Assembly (NCBI GenBank): GCA_029212275.1
Contig: JARGOI010000013.1
Span: 2,765 to 17,955, forward strand
Length of the DNA stretch: 15,191 nucleotides
Origin: Thalassolituus sp.
GTDB lineage: Bacteria; Pseudomonadota; Gammaproteobacteria; Pseudomonadales; Oceanobacteraceae
Reading direction: 5' to 3'
A program made the position numbers and the translations under genes. Each line of letters begins with the position of its first letter. The first letter of the stretch is position 1. The notes beneath the pieces were generated by a model. That model had not been told where the DNA came from, made no database searches, and saw nothing but the letters and a program-made list of their open reading frames with translations. This document shows, one piece after another, positions 7,678 through 14,842 of this stretch.

Positions 7678-8378
7678 ATCGACACCTCCGCAAGCACGCC
7701 ATCGGCCATACGAAACTGTCGCTGACATCGAGCGGCAAGAGTTTCATCGTGGGTCACCAACACCAAGGTGGTGTTGGATTTTTCGTTAAGCTCAAACAAT
7801 AACGTTTCGATGTGCGCACCGGTGGTGCTGTCTAAATTACCCGTTGGCTCGTCAGCAAATAACACCTTAGGTTGTCCAGCAAAGGCTCGGGCGAGTGCCA
7901 CACGCTGTTGTTCGCCGCCGGATAACTGATTTGGATAATGCGTGATACGTTGCCCTAAACCGACCCCCGTGAGTAATCGATTGGCTTCCGCTTTAATGTC
8001 TCTATTGGCCATCTGCCCACGAATTTCCAGCGGCAGCATGACATTTTCTAACGCGGTTAACCCGGGCAATAAGTGAAAGTTTTGAAATACAAAAGCAACA
8101 CCTTGGGCTCGCACCGCGGCGCGAGCGTCTTCGTCCTTAGCAGACAAATCGTGACCTAATAAAGTCACTTGTCCATCGCTTGCAACATCCAGCCCAGCTA
8201 ACAGTCCGAGTAAGGTAGACTTACCGCTGCCAGATGCCCCAACAATCGCAACGCTTTCGCCTGCCTTGATATCTAGGTCAACTGCCTTCAGGATGGTGAG
8301 AGGTTGATCACCGCTGAGCACTGTTTTGGTTAACTGTGAGGAAGATAATGAAGAGTCTTGTACTGTTTTATCAATCAT
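7674..8378 (-). CDS. ybbA: ABC exporter ATPase (YbbA family)
   Basis: A 234-residue ATP-binding subunit of the LolD/MacB/FtsE class. All nucleotide-binding motifs are intact: Walker A GASGSGKST (47-55), Q-loop Gln99 in FVFQNFHLLPGLTALENVMLP, signature LSGGEQQRVALARA (152-165), Walker B VLFADEP (172-178), D-loop NLD (181-183) and H-loop His210 in LVTHD. The ENVMLPLE segment after the Q-loop is typical of this class. The ATG at 8378 has only a poor ribosome binding site. The stop overlaps the ybbP start, so the two subunits are made as a coupled pair. The divergent neighbour is tesA, as in E. coli, where YbbA and YbbP have been reported to form a complex with TesA. Substrate is not known from this sequence. 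Confidence 0.95.
   Translation of the reverse strand: MIDKTVQDSSLSSSQLTKTVLSGDQPLTILKAVDLDIKAGESVAIVGASGSGKSTLLGLLAGLDVASDGQVTLLGHDLSAKDEDARAAVRAQGVAFVFQNFHLLPGLTALENVMLPLEIRGQMANRDIKAEANRLLTGVGLGQRITHYPNQLSGGEQQRVALARAFAGQPKVLFADEPTGNLDSTTGAHIETLLFELNEKSNTTLVLVTHDETLAARCQRQFRMADGVLAEVSI
7684..7689 (-). promoter_or_regulatory. Strong ribosome binding site that fixes the ybbP start
   Basis: On the minus strand GGAGGT is followed by six bases and then TTGA, where TTG starts ybbP and TGA ends ybbA. The site lies inside the last codons of ybbA. No other candidate start of ybbP has a comparable site, so this decides in favour of the TTG at 7677. Confidence 0.8.
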
Positions 8379-8472
8379 TCGTTATTAGCTTCTGGGTTGT
8401 ATGAATACGTTGATTAAATGGTTGTATAAATAATTTCAGTAAAATCGCTATTTAAAATGAGGTTTACACTCT
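8379..8472. promoter_or_regulatory. Divergent promoter region between ybbA and tesA
   Basis: This 94-bp AT-rich gap must carry the start signals for both the ybbAP pair and tesA. On the plus strand TATAAA (8425-8430) is a fair -10 hexamer for tesA, but no good -35 stands at the right distance. I could not identify a convincing minus-strand promoter. GAGG (8459-8462), ten bases before the GTG, is the best ribosome binding site for tesA. Confidence 0.35.
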
Positions 8473-9126
8473 GTGAGATACACTTTTTCGTTACTTATCG
8501 CACTGTTGGGATTCACAACCTTGGCGTTGACTATTCAACCAGCCAGTGCCGAACAATCCACTGCTCGCCTGCTCATTATCGGCGACAGTATCAGTGCCGG
8601 ATACGGCGTACCACTTGAGCAACAATGGCCGAAGATGTTGGAGCAGTCATTACAGCAAGAGGTTCCGCAAATCGATGTGATTACTGCAGCCATTAGTGGT
8701 GATACCACGTCTGGGGGGCGCAATCGTCTGCCTAAGTTGTTAAAGGAATTTCATCCCGACATGGTTATGATTGCCTTAGGCGGTAACGACGCTTTACGCG
8801 GCACGCCGCTGAATTTAGTCGAAAACAACCTTAATGCGATGACCCAGATGGCCATTGATTCTGGCGCGCAAGTGCTGTTGGCAGGAATGCAAATTCCACC
8901 CAATTATGGGCCTGCGTATACCGAGCGTTTTCGTGCGATTTATCCCAATATTGCCGAACAGAAAAATACGTTCCTTATCCCATTTTTCCTAGATAAAATC
9001 GCCACGGTCGAAGGGATGATGCAAGCCGATGGCATCCACCCCAATGCTAGCGCGCAACCTATTTTAGTACAGCACGTTTTGGATGCGCTTAAGCCATGGT
9101 TAGCAGAAATAAAAAGTCAAAAATAA
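8473..9126 (+). CDS. tesA: Periplasmic SGNH arylesterase / thioesterase I / lysophospholipase L1 (TesA)
   Basis: A 217-residue exported SGNH hydrolase. The signal peptide covers residues 1-26, with a cleavage site after PASA. The four SGNH blocks are present: GDSIS (37-41, nucleophile Ser39), Gly76 in ISGDTTSGG, Asn105 in GGND (103-106), and DGIHP (186-190) with Asp186 and His189. This matches E. coli TesA, which hydrolyses acyl thioesters, lysophospholipids and aryl esters in the periplasm. The start is GTG at 8473, the only start that precedes the signal peptide in frame; an ATG at 8457 is out of frame. It is divergent from ybbAP, the same arrangement as in E. coli. The DUF2339 gene follows 47 bases later in the same direction and is probably in the same transcript. 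Confidence 0.95.
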   Translation: MRYTFSLLIALLGFTTLALTIQPASAEQSTARLLIIGDSISAGYGVPLEQQWPKMLEQSLQQEVPQIDVITAAISGDTTSGGRNRLPKLLKEFHPDMVMIALGGNDALRGTPLNLVENNLNAMTQMAIDSGAQVLLAGMQIPPNYGPAYTERFRAIYPNIAEQKNTFLIPFFLDKIATVEGMMQADGIHPNASAQPILVQHVLDALKPWLAEIKSQK

Positions 9127-9160
9127 TCAGAATTAGCCGCTGTATCTACTTAATACGATA

Positions 9161-9166
9161 AGGAAG
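9161..9166 (+). promoter_or_regulatory. Ribosome binding site that selects the TTG start of the DUF2339 gene
   Basis: AGGAAG ends seven bases before the TTG at 9174, the best spacing. The in-frame ATG two codons later (9180) would be 13 bases away. The TTG is therefore preferred; the two products differ by only two residues. Confidence 0.6.
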
Positions 9167-9173
9167 TCATCAC

Positions 9174-11948
9174 TTGGGAATGTTTTTATTTGGTCTCGCC
9201 TGCATAGCCTTTTTTGGTTTTGTCGTCGCCGGTGCCGCCATGGGCTGGACTGCTCGCCGTCGTGGTAAAGCGCACGAACAACGCATCGAAAAGCTCACTG
9301 ATGTGGTGGCGCAATTACGTAATGAAGTCATCCGCCTGCGGATGCTGCAAGGACAAGCGTCAGAAGATAGCCGTGCAGAAAATATCATTGCCGAACATAT
9401 CGAGACAGAGTCGTCCGCTACAGAACCAGTCAGTACAAAAGCGGCAGAAGCGTCTCCTGTAGCGACAACCTCGCAGCCTCCAATCCCTGAGTCAGAGTCA
9501 GATCCAGAACTAGCGGCACAGCTCTCGACCAAAGCACTGGTGGATTCTTCCCCCATCGTCGATGCCTTTAAAGAACACTGGATGGTGTGGATTGGCGGCA
9601 TCAGTGTCGCATTGGCCGGTATTTTTATGGTCAGCTATTCCATCACCGCTGGATTACTCGGCCCTACTCAACAGTTCGCACTCGCGTTACTTAGTGGTTT
9701 AGGTTTGCACGCGGGCGCTGAGTACATGCGCCGTCGCAATATGGGCACCGACCCCGTATTTGCCGCCATGGCTGGCGGTGGCAGTATCACGCTGTTTGCT
9801 GCGTTACTGGCAGGGATTCATCACTTCCACATTTTAAGTCCCATGGTGGGTTTTGCCGGGTTGGCCATCGTTGCCTTAGCCACCATGGCATTAGCGTTAA
9901 TTCATGGACCAATTCTGGCTATTTTAGGGCTCAGTGGCGCCTATTTTGTGCCGTTGTTGATTGGCAGTAACAGTGGCAATGTACCCGGCGTGCTGGGATA
10001 CAGTTTTATTATTACCCTCGCCTCGCTGTTATTGATGAGATACGTCTACCGTGAATGGTTGTGGATAGTGACGGTCGTTGGTGCGCTGTTATGGTGGGTT
10101 CTGATGGCACTCTCCTTGCCCATCGAAAGCACAAACATATGGTATCTCGGCGGCTTGATCATCGCTTGGTCAGTTTTGTCAGAGTCTGTTTTGGCAAATC
10201 GGGTGATGGTTCATATTCAAATTCCCCAAACCCGTTTAAAACAGGCTGTTTTGCTGACCTTAGCTTGTTGGATCTGGGCGCTCGCTGCACAACCAGCGTT
10301 GCAGCCACTCTTTTGGTCGTCGTTGTTGATTTTGCCGGTGGCTACATTAATTCCACAAAGTCGCAGCTTTTTATCCTTTCTTCCATGGTCAGCGGTATGT
10401 GCCAGTGCCATTGGCTGGCTGTTGTTTGCGATCTCTCAAGATGCGGTAAATATTAACGACACCGCGGACAACATCATTCCAACACTGCCAACAAATTTGC
10501 ACGCCGATTTTATAAAAATGGCGTTCGCCGCAGCAGCGCTGAGTGGATTTTTGGGTGCTTGGCAATGGTTGAGAGATGGGCTAGGAGAAGGGTTAAAAGA
10601 TGGGCTGCGAGACGGGTTAAAAGACGGCCTGCGAGACAGCAGTGACCGTATTTTCCAGCATCGCTGGCCCTCGTTAACGTTATTATCGCCAATCGTCTGG
10701 TTAGCACTGGTATGGTTATTGGTTCATGGCCAGCAGCCGTCTTTCAGTTGGGCTTCCGGCACTTTTATTCTTGGGGCAGCTTACGCCGTATTAGCTTGGT
10801 TTATGCTACGAAAGCAAGATGCCAAGTCTGCAACCGCGAACAACCCAGCAACGGTGTGGCCACTAATGGCGATGCATGTGTGTTATTCCTTGGCCACCAC
10901 CATGCTGCTGAGAGAGGCGTCACTGACGCTGGCACTGGCATTTCAACTCGTAAGCCTAACCTGGCTGGCACGTCGTTATCAGCTCCCTGCGTTGCACACC
11001 TTATTAAAAATCGTACTGGCCATCGTAATCACCTGCCTAACCTTGAACCCTTGGCTGCAAGAGTATGCGAGCGATCAACATTGGTCGCTATGGACTTACG
11101 GCGGAGCCACCCTGCTTGCCTTTATGGCCAGCCGTTTAGCGGATGAAAAAGATAATATTCGTCTCTGGTTAGAGGCCGCTACCTTGCATTTATTGGTACT
11201 GTTTTTAGGGGCCGAAATGCGCTACTGGCTCTACGATGGTGATCTATGGGTGCATGAATACAGCCTGACCGAAGCGACGCTCAATACGCTTCTATGGGGT
11301 GGTTTAGCCATCACTTACGTACAGCGCGCCAAGGTCAGTGAGTCGCTCACTTGGCTATACACATTGTTTGCGAAAATACTGTTAGTCATGTCTTCGCTCA
11401 GTTACGCAACCTCAGTGCTATTCTTTAATCCTTGGTGGTCTGAGCAAGCCATCGGCAGTACTGCGATATTTAATATTTTATTACCGGCCTACGGTTTGCC
11501 GGTAATATTGGCATTACTCATTCATTTTTTACCGTCTCTTAATTATCGCAATCTTGCGCTAAAAGTGGCTGGTTTCGCCTTCGGTTTATTTACCTTATTG
11601 GAAATTCGACATATTTGGCAGGCATCAAAAACGTCATTAGATTTCCCCATGCTATTACATTATCCAATAAGCGAGGGTGAGCTATATACCTACTCTGTGG
11701 TCGGATTAATTTACGCCATTATCGCCATTGTGTTTGCCACGCAAAGACAACATGCCATGCTCTATAAAGTGGGCATGATTTTATTAGGATTGGTAATTGC
11801 TAAGATCTTTTTAATCGACACCTCAGGACTGCAAGGCTTATGGCGCGTAGCGGCATTTATGGGGTTGGGTTTATCTTTGTTAGGATTGTCTTGGATGCAC
11901 AGTCGATTGAAAGCCAAACAGCAATCACCTCAAGCAGAGGATGCCTAA
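9174..11948 (+). CDS. DUF2339 family multispan membrane protein
   Basis: A 924-residue predicted inner-membrane protein of the DUF2339 family, whose function is not established. It opens with one membrane helix (about 3-24), a basic stretch TARRRGK and a probable coiled coil (about 34-60). A loose Ser/Glu/Pro/Ala-rich linker (about 61-125) follows. The family core then starts with HWMVWIGGISVALAGIFMVSYSITAGLLG and continues as some twenty or more closely packed hydrophobic helices to residue 905 or so. This is the usual DUF2339 layout and length. Residues 465-488 are an unusual charged Gly-Leu-Lys/Arg-Asp repeat in one loop, encoded by a 24-bp tandem repeat. The start is TTG, chosen by its ribosome binding site. 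tesA lies 47 bases upstream on the same strand; the downstream gap holds a structured repeat array. The family call is good, and no function is claimed. Confidence 0.9.
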   Translation: MGMFLFGLACIAFFGFVVAGAAMGWTARRRGKAHEQRIEKLTDVVAQLRNEVIRLRMLQGQASEDSRAENIIAEHIETESSATEPVSTKAAEASPVATTSQPPIPESESDPELAAQLSTKALVDSSPIVDAFKEHWMVWIGGISVALAGIFMVSYSITAGLLGPTQQFALALLSGLGLHAGAEYMRRRNMGTDPVFAAMAGGGSITLFAALLAGIHHFHILSPMVGFAGLAIVALATMALALIHGPILAILGLSGAYFVPLLIGSNSGNVPGVLGYSFIITLASLLLMRYVYREWLWIVTVVGALLWWVLMALSLPIESTNIWYLGGLIIAWSVLSESVLANRVMVHIQIPQTRLKQAVLLTLACWIWALAAQPALQPLFWSSLLILPVATLIPQSRSFLSFLPWSAVCASAIGWLLFAISQDAVNINDTADNIIPTLPTNLHADFIKMAFAAAALSGFLGAWQWLRDGLGEGLKDGLRDGLKDGLRDSSDRIFQHRWPSLTLLSPIVWLALVWLLVHGQQPSFSWASGTFILGAAYAVLAWFMLRKQDAKSATANNPATVWPLMAMHVCYSLATTMLLREASLTLALAFQLVSLTWLARRYQLPALHTLLKIVLAIVITCLTLNPWLQEYASDQHWSLWTYGGATLLAFMASRLADEKDNIRLWLEAATLHLLVLFLGAEMRYWLYDGDLWVHEYSLTEATLNTLLWGGLAITYVQRAKVSESLTWLYTLFAKILLVMSSLSYATSVLFFNPWWSEQAIGSTAIFNILLPAYGLPVILALLIHFLPSLNYRNLALKVAGFAFGLFTLLEIRHIWQASKTSLDFPMLLHYPISEGELYTYSVVGLIYAIIAIVFATQRQHAMLYKVGMILLGLVIAKIFLIDTSGLQGLWRVAAFMGLGLSLLGLSWMHSRLKAKQQSPQAEDA
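10566..10637 (+). repeat. Three-copy 24-bp tandem repeat within the DUF2339 gene
   Basis: Three 24-bp units lie head to tail: 10566-10589, 10590-10613 and 10614-10637. Units 2 and 3 match at 22 of 24 bases; unit 1 matches unit 2 at 18 of 24. The unit is a multiple of three, so the frame is kept: WLRDGLGE, GLKDGLRD, GLKDGLRD. It adds an alternating-charge stretch between membrane helices. Confidence 0.9.
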
Positions 11949-11949
11949 T

Positions 11950-12029
11950 ATCTTTATTACCAGAGGCCTTTGTTCTCTGGGGCCTTTGTTCCCAGAGGTC
12001 TTTATTCTAAGGGGCCTATATTCCCTGAG
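11950..12029 (+). repeat. 5 x 16-bp array of alternating complementary arms (multi-hairpin array)
   Basis: Eighty bases form five 16-bp units, each a 9-nt T-rich spacer plus a 7-nt arm: ATCTTTATT ACCAGAG, GCCTTTGTT CTCTGGG, GCCTTTGTT CCCAGAG, GTCTTTATT CTAAGGG, GCCTATATT CCCTGAG. Successive arms alternate between a sequence and its reverse complement. Arm 2 can pair with arm 1 (6 bp) or arm 3 (7 bp), and arm 4 with arm 5 (6 of 7). Arms 3 and 4 pair poorly, with two mismatches. The array begins two bases after the DUF2339 stop and ends 84 bases before the acetolactate synthase start. Each hairpin is followed by a T-rich spacer, so it may act as a stacked weak terminator or a switching leader; that part is inference. 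Confidence 0.85.
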
Positions 12030-12113
12030 ACAGCCATAGAATGAACCCGAAGCGAAAAACCCTGTCTAGTTAGCACTTACTTATTTTTTGTTTTCTCAAG
12101 AAAAGGATACCTA

Positions 12114-13739
12114 ATGAATACGGCAACAGCGTTAATTAAAAGCCTAGAAGCAGAAGGCGTAGAGTACATGCTGGGTGTTCCTGGCGAAGAAAACTTGGAT
12201 GTTTTAGAAGCACTGAAAGAATCCAGTATTAAGTTTATCATTACCCGTCACGAACAGTCCGCTGCATTTATTGCCGCCACCATTGGCCGTTTAACAGGCA
12301 TGCCTGGTGTTGTATTATCGACCTTAGGCCCTGGGGCTACAAACTTAGTCACTGGCGCTGCATACGCGCAATTAGGCGCAATGCCACTGATCATGATTAC
12401 TGGTCAGAAGCCCATTCGCCACAGCAAACAAGGGGCATTTCAGATCATTGATGTGGTCGATATGATGACCCCAATTACCAAATATTCTAAGCAGTTGGTC
12501 GAAGGTTCGATGGTTTCTGCCACCGTGCGTGAAGCATTTCGCTTGGCCACCGAAGAACGTCCCGGTGCTACGCATATCGAAATTCCTGAAGATATTGCTG
12601 CTGAAAAAATTACCTACAAACCCTTGCCTATTTCGTTTACCCGCCGTCCAGTGGCCGAAGAAAAATCTATCAGCCATGTAGTCGATTTACTGAAAAAATC
12701 TAAGCATCCCATCATCATTATTGGTGCCGGTGCCAACCGTAAACGTACTTCACAAGTGCTGACGGATTTTGTACAAACTTTCAATATTCCTTTTGTGCCA
12801 ACACAAATGGGGAAAGGCGTTATTTCCGATGCGTTGCCACAATACGCGGGAACTGCCGCACTCAGTAGCGACGATTATGTGCACGAAACTATCGAACAGG
12901 CTGATCTGGTGATCAATATTGGCCACGACGTGGTAGAAAAACCGCCCTTTATCATGACGGGGGAAAGACCTGTTGTGCATGTCAATTTTGACTCGGCATC
13001 GGTGAATGACATTTATTATCCGCAATGCGAAGTGGTCGGGGATATTGCCAACGCCATTTGGCAAATCAAAGTAGCGTTAGAAAAAGAAGGCGTGCCTAAA
13101 TGGGACAGCGAGTACCATTTGCCAGCGAAGCAAAAATTAATTGAAGATTTTAATAATAGCATCGAAAAAGCGACAACCATTACGCCGCAAGTATTAGTTA
13201 AAACCACTCGCGAATGCGTTAACGATAAAGGCATTGTGGCGTTAGATAACGGCATGTACAAAATTTGGTTTGCTCGACATTACGATACTTACCACGAAAA
13301 TACGCTGCTATTGGATAACGCTTTAGCGACCATGGGTGCTGGTATGCCATCAGCGATTGGTGCCAAAATCGTCCATCCAGACCGCCAAGTGGTTGCTGTG
13401 GTCGGTGATGGTGGTTTTATGATGAATTCGCAAGAATTAGAAACTGCGGTGCGCTTAAATCTAGATTTAGTGGTGGTTATTTTAAACGATGCCTCCTACC
13501 AAATGATTCGCTGGAAACAGTCGAATCTCGGCATGGAAGATTTCGGCCTGCAATTTAATAACCCCAATTTCATTATGTACGCGAACAGCTATGGTGCTCA
13601 TGGACATCGAGCCACCACCATGACCGATTACAAACAGCTTCTCTCAGAAGCACTGGAAATTGGCGGAGTTCACGTTATCGATTTAGCGATTGATTACAGC
13701 GATAACGCGAATGGCCTAATGATAAAAAAGCTGGATTAA
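12114..13739 (+). CDS. Acetolactate synthase-like thiamine-diphosphate enzyme, large subunit, stand-alone
   Basis: A 541-residue thiamine-diphosphate enzyme of the acetohydroxyacid synthase group, which joins two pyruvates to acetolactate with loss of CO2, or pyruvate with 2-ketobutyrate. Glu47 in ITRHEQSAAF is the cofactor-activating glutamate. STLGPGATNLVTGAAYA (69-85) is typical of the group. The diphosphate/metal motif runs from GDGG (431-434) to Asn458 in VILNDASY. The FAD-linked RFDDR motif of biosynthetic enzymes is absent; the matching place reads IGHDVVEKPPF (269-279), which points towards the catabolic, FAD-independent type. No ilvN-like regulatory subunit, ilvC or alsD lies nearby. 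AAGGA (12103-12107) lies six bases before the ATG. The upstream gap carries the hairpin array and a strong terminator follows, so the gene may be its own unit. Other ThDP decarboxylases are possible but less likely; ilvB and alsS cannot be told apart safely, so no symbol is given. Confidence 0.85.
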   Translation: MNTATALIKSLEAEGVEYMLGVPGEENLDVLEALKESSIKFIITRHEQSAAFIAATIGRLTGMPGVVLSTLGPGATNLVTGAAYAQLGAMPLIMITGQKPIRHSKQGAFQIIDVVDMMTPITKYSKQLVEGSMVSATVREAFRLATEERPGATHIEIPEDIAAEKITYKPLPISFTRRPVAEEKSISHVVDLLKKSKHPIIIIGAGANRKRTSQVLTDFVQTFNIPFVPTQMGKGVISDALPQYAGTAALSSDDYVHETIEQADLVINIGHDVVEKPPFIMTGERPVVHVNFDSASVNDIYYPQCEVVGDIANAIWQIKVALEKEGVPKWDSEYHLPAKQKLIEDFNNSIEKATTITPQVLVKTTRECVNDKGIVALDNGMYKIWFARHYDTYHENTLLLDNALATMGAGMPSAIGAKIVHPDRQVVAVVGDGGFMMNSQELETAVRLNLDLVVVILNDASYQMIRWKQSNLGMEDFGLQFNNPNFIMYANSYGAHGHRATTMTDYKQLLSEALEIGGVHVIDLAIDYSDNANGLMIKKLD

Positions 13740-13783
13740 AGATGAAAAAGATTTAGATAACAGTTTTTATATCGAGAAAAAAT

Positions 13784-13816
13784 AAAAAGGGCTGATTTTT
13801 TATCATCCCTTTTTTG
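13784..13816. terminator. Two-way intrinsic terminator between the acetolactate synthase gene and blc
   Basis: AAAAAGGGCTGAT (13784-13796) pairs with ATCATCCCTTTTT (13802-13814) over 13 bp with one mismatch, around a TTTTT loop. A T run follows on the plus strand (13810-13815), and the A-rich left side gives a T run on the minus strand too. It lies between two convergent genes and should stop both transcripts. Confidence 0.92.
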
Positions 13817-13819
13817 TTT

Positions 13820-14374
13820 CTAATTTTGAATTGAATTATTTTCCAGTATGGATTGATCAACAAAAATTAAGGCCTGAGGATCAAATCCCTTCTCTTCGAT
13901 CACCTGTAAAAAATGTTTTAATAGCTGTGGATCAACCGTCGGCGTACGCGATAAAAACCACAAATAATTGCGGTTATAGCTGGTAATAAACGCGTATTGA
14001 TAATTCTCATGATCCAGCTCAAAGACAATGTAAGACCCGTAAAACGGACCAAAAAACGAAACTTTCAAATGGCCAATGGTTTCATCATCGACAAAATAGG
14101 CTTTTCCTTCTGCACTATCCCAAGCGTTCTCTTCGCTGTTGTAACCTTTATTCAATACCCGCAGACCACCATCATCACGAAGGCTATACGTGGCCATTAC
14201 TTGCGATAAGCCGCGTTCGAAAGAATGATCTAGTCGCGCAATTTCGTACCAAGTACCAAGGTATTTTTCAGTATCAAATTTACCCACAGGCTCAATGCCT
14301 TTCGGAACACCCGTGCAAGATATGACCAACGCAGAAGATACTATCAAGACTAGATAACGCAAATTATTACGCAT
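13820..14374 (-). CDS. blc: Outer-membrane lipoprotein lipocalin Blc
   Basis: A 184-residue bacterial lipocalin. The N-terminus is a lipoprotein signal with lipobox VISC, so Cys20 is the lipidated residue; Thr21 at the next position allows sorting to the outer membrane. The lipocalin signature YLGTWYEIARLDHSFERG covers residues 38-55. ATYSLRDDGGLRVLNKGY (61-78), GKAYF, LKVSFFGPFYGSYIV and NYLWFLSRTPT follow the E. coli Blc pattern closely. Blc binds fatty acids and lysophospholipids and is thought to help envelope upkeep under stress. A GGGGG run lies a few bases before the ATG as a ribosome binding site. It is 39 bases downstream of yqaA on the same strand and is the last gene before the terminator. 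Its C-terminus is slightly longer than in E. coli. The call is firm. Confidence 0.96.
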   Translation of the reverse strand: MRNNLRYLVLIVSSALVISCTGVPKGIEPVGKFDTEKYLGTWYEIARLDHSFERGLSQVMATYSLRDDGGLRVLNKGYNSEENAWDSAEGKAYFVDDETIGHLKVSFFGPFYGSYIVFELDHENYQYAFITSYNRNYLWFLSRTPTVDPQLLKHFLQVIEEKGFDPQALIFVDQSILENNSIQN

Positions 14375-14413
14375 GGCTGCCCCCAGATATTATTTTAAAT
14401 AAAATGAAAGGCG

Positions 14414-14842
14414 TTAAGCCGTCCACACCGTAAGATAAGCAACCACAATATAGCGTAGGGCTTTACCAATACCGACCAGCAAAATAAACCAGCCAAAACG
14501 CACCTTCATAATGCCAGCAATTAAGGTCAACGCGTCACCACCAATAGGCAGCCAAGCAAACAGCAGTGACCATTGCCCATAACGTTGATACCACGACTGT
14601 GCTTTATCAATCTGTTTATCCGAAAAATAAAACCAGCGCTTGTGTTTAAACTTAAGCAAATACCAGCCAAGGCCCCAGTTCACGACCGCCCCTAAGGTGT
14701 TGCCTATCGTCGCTATCGTCACCAACCAAACAGGATCGCCCCCTTGACGCAACAATGCGTACAAAAGTACTTCTGAATAAAACGGCAAGATAGTAGCGGC
14801 TAAAAAGGAGGACCCAAATAATGCCAAATAAGAAAGTATCAT
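14414..14842 (-). CDS. yqaA: YqaA family inner-membrane protein (DedA / SNARE-associated superfamily)
   Basis: A 142-residue membrane protein, the same length as E. coli YqaA. Family blocks are SSFLAATILPFYSEVLLYALL (11-31), ATIGNTLGAVVNWGLGWYL (44-62) and RYGQWSLLFAWLPIGGDALTLIAGIMKV (87-114), then GKALRYIVVAYLTVW at the end. There are about four hydrophobic segments with a short basic loop at 65-71. The DedA superfamily includes proteins that act in lipid scrambling and membrane homeostasis; the role of YqaA itself is not known. The start codon overlaps the stop of the upstream amidotransferase gene as ATGA, so translation is coupled. blc follows 39 bases later. Confidence 0.93.
   Translation of the reverse strand: MILSYLALFGSSFLAATILPFYSEVLLYALLRQGGDPVWLVTIATIGNTLGAVVNWGLGWYLLKFKHKRWFYFSDKQIDKAQSWYQRYGQWSLLFAWLPIGGDALTLIAGIMKVRFGWFILLVGIGKALRYIVVAYLTVWTA

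Noticed and set aside
10055..10456. A 133-codon plus-strand frame inside the DUF2339 gene, and similar frames inside ybbP, the M48 gene and the acetolactate synthase gene.
   Set aside because: They overlap well-supported long genes in other frames, have no family features and no ribosome binding sites.
11950..12029. The 16-bp array as a CRISPR array.
   Set aside because: The units are too short, the would-be spacers are nearly identical to each other, and no cas genes are present.
12041..12073. A ten-codon open frame (MNPKRKTLSS) upstream of the acetolactate synthase gene, as a possible attenuator leader peptide.
   Set aside because: It has no ribosome binding site and no run of Leu, Val or Ile codons, and no terminator hairpin follows it.
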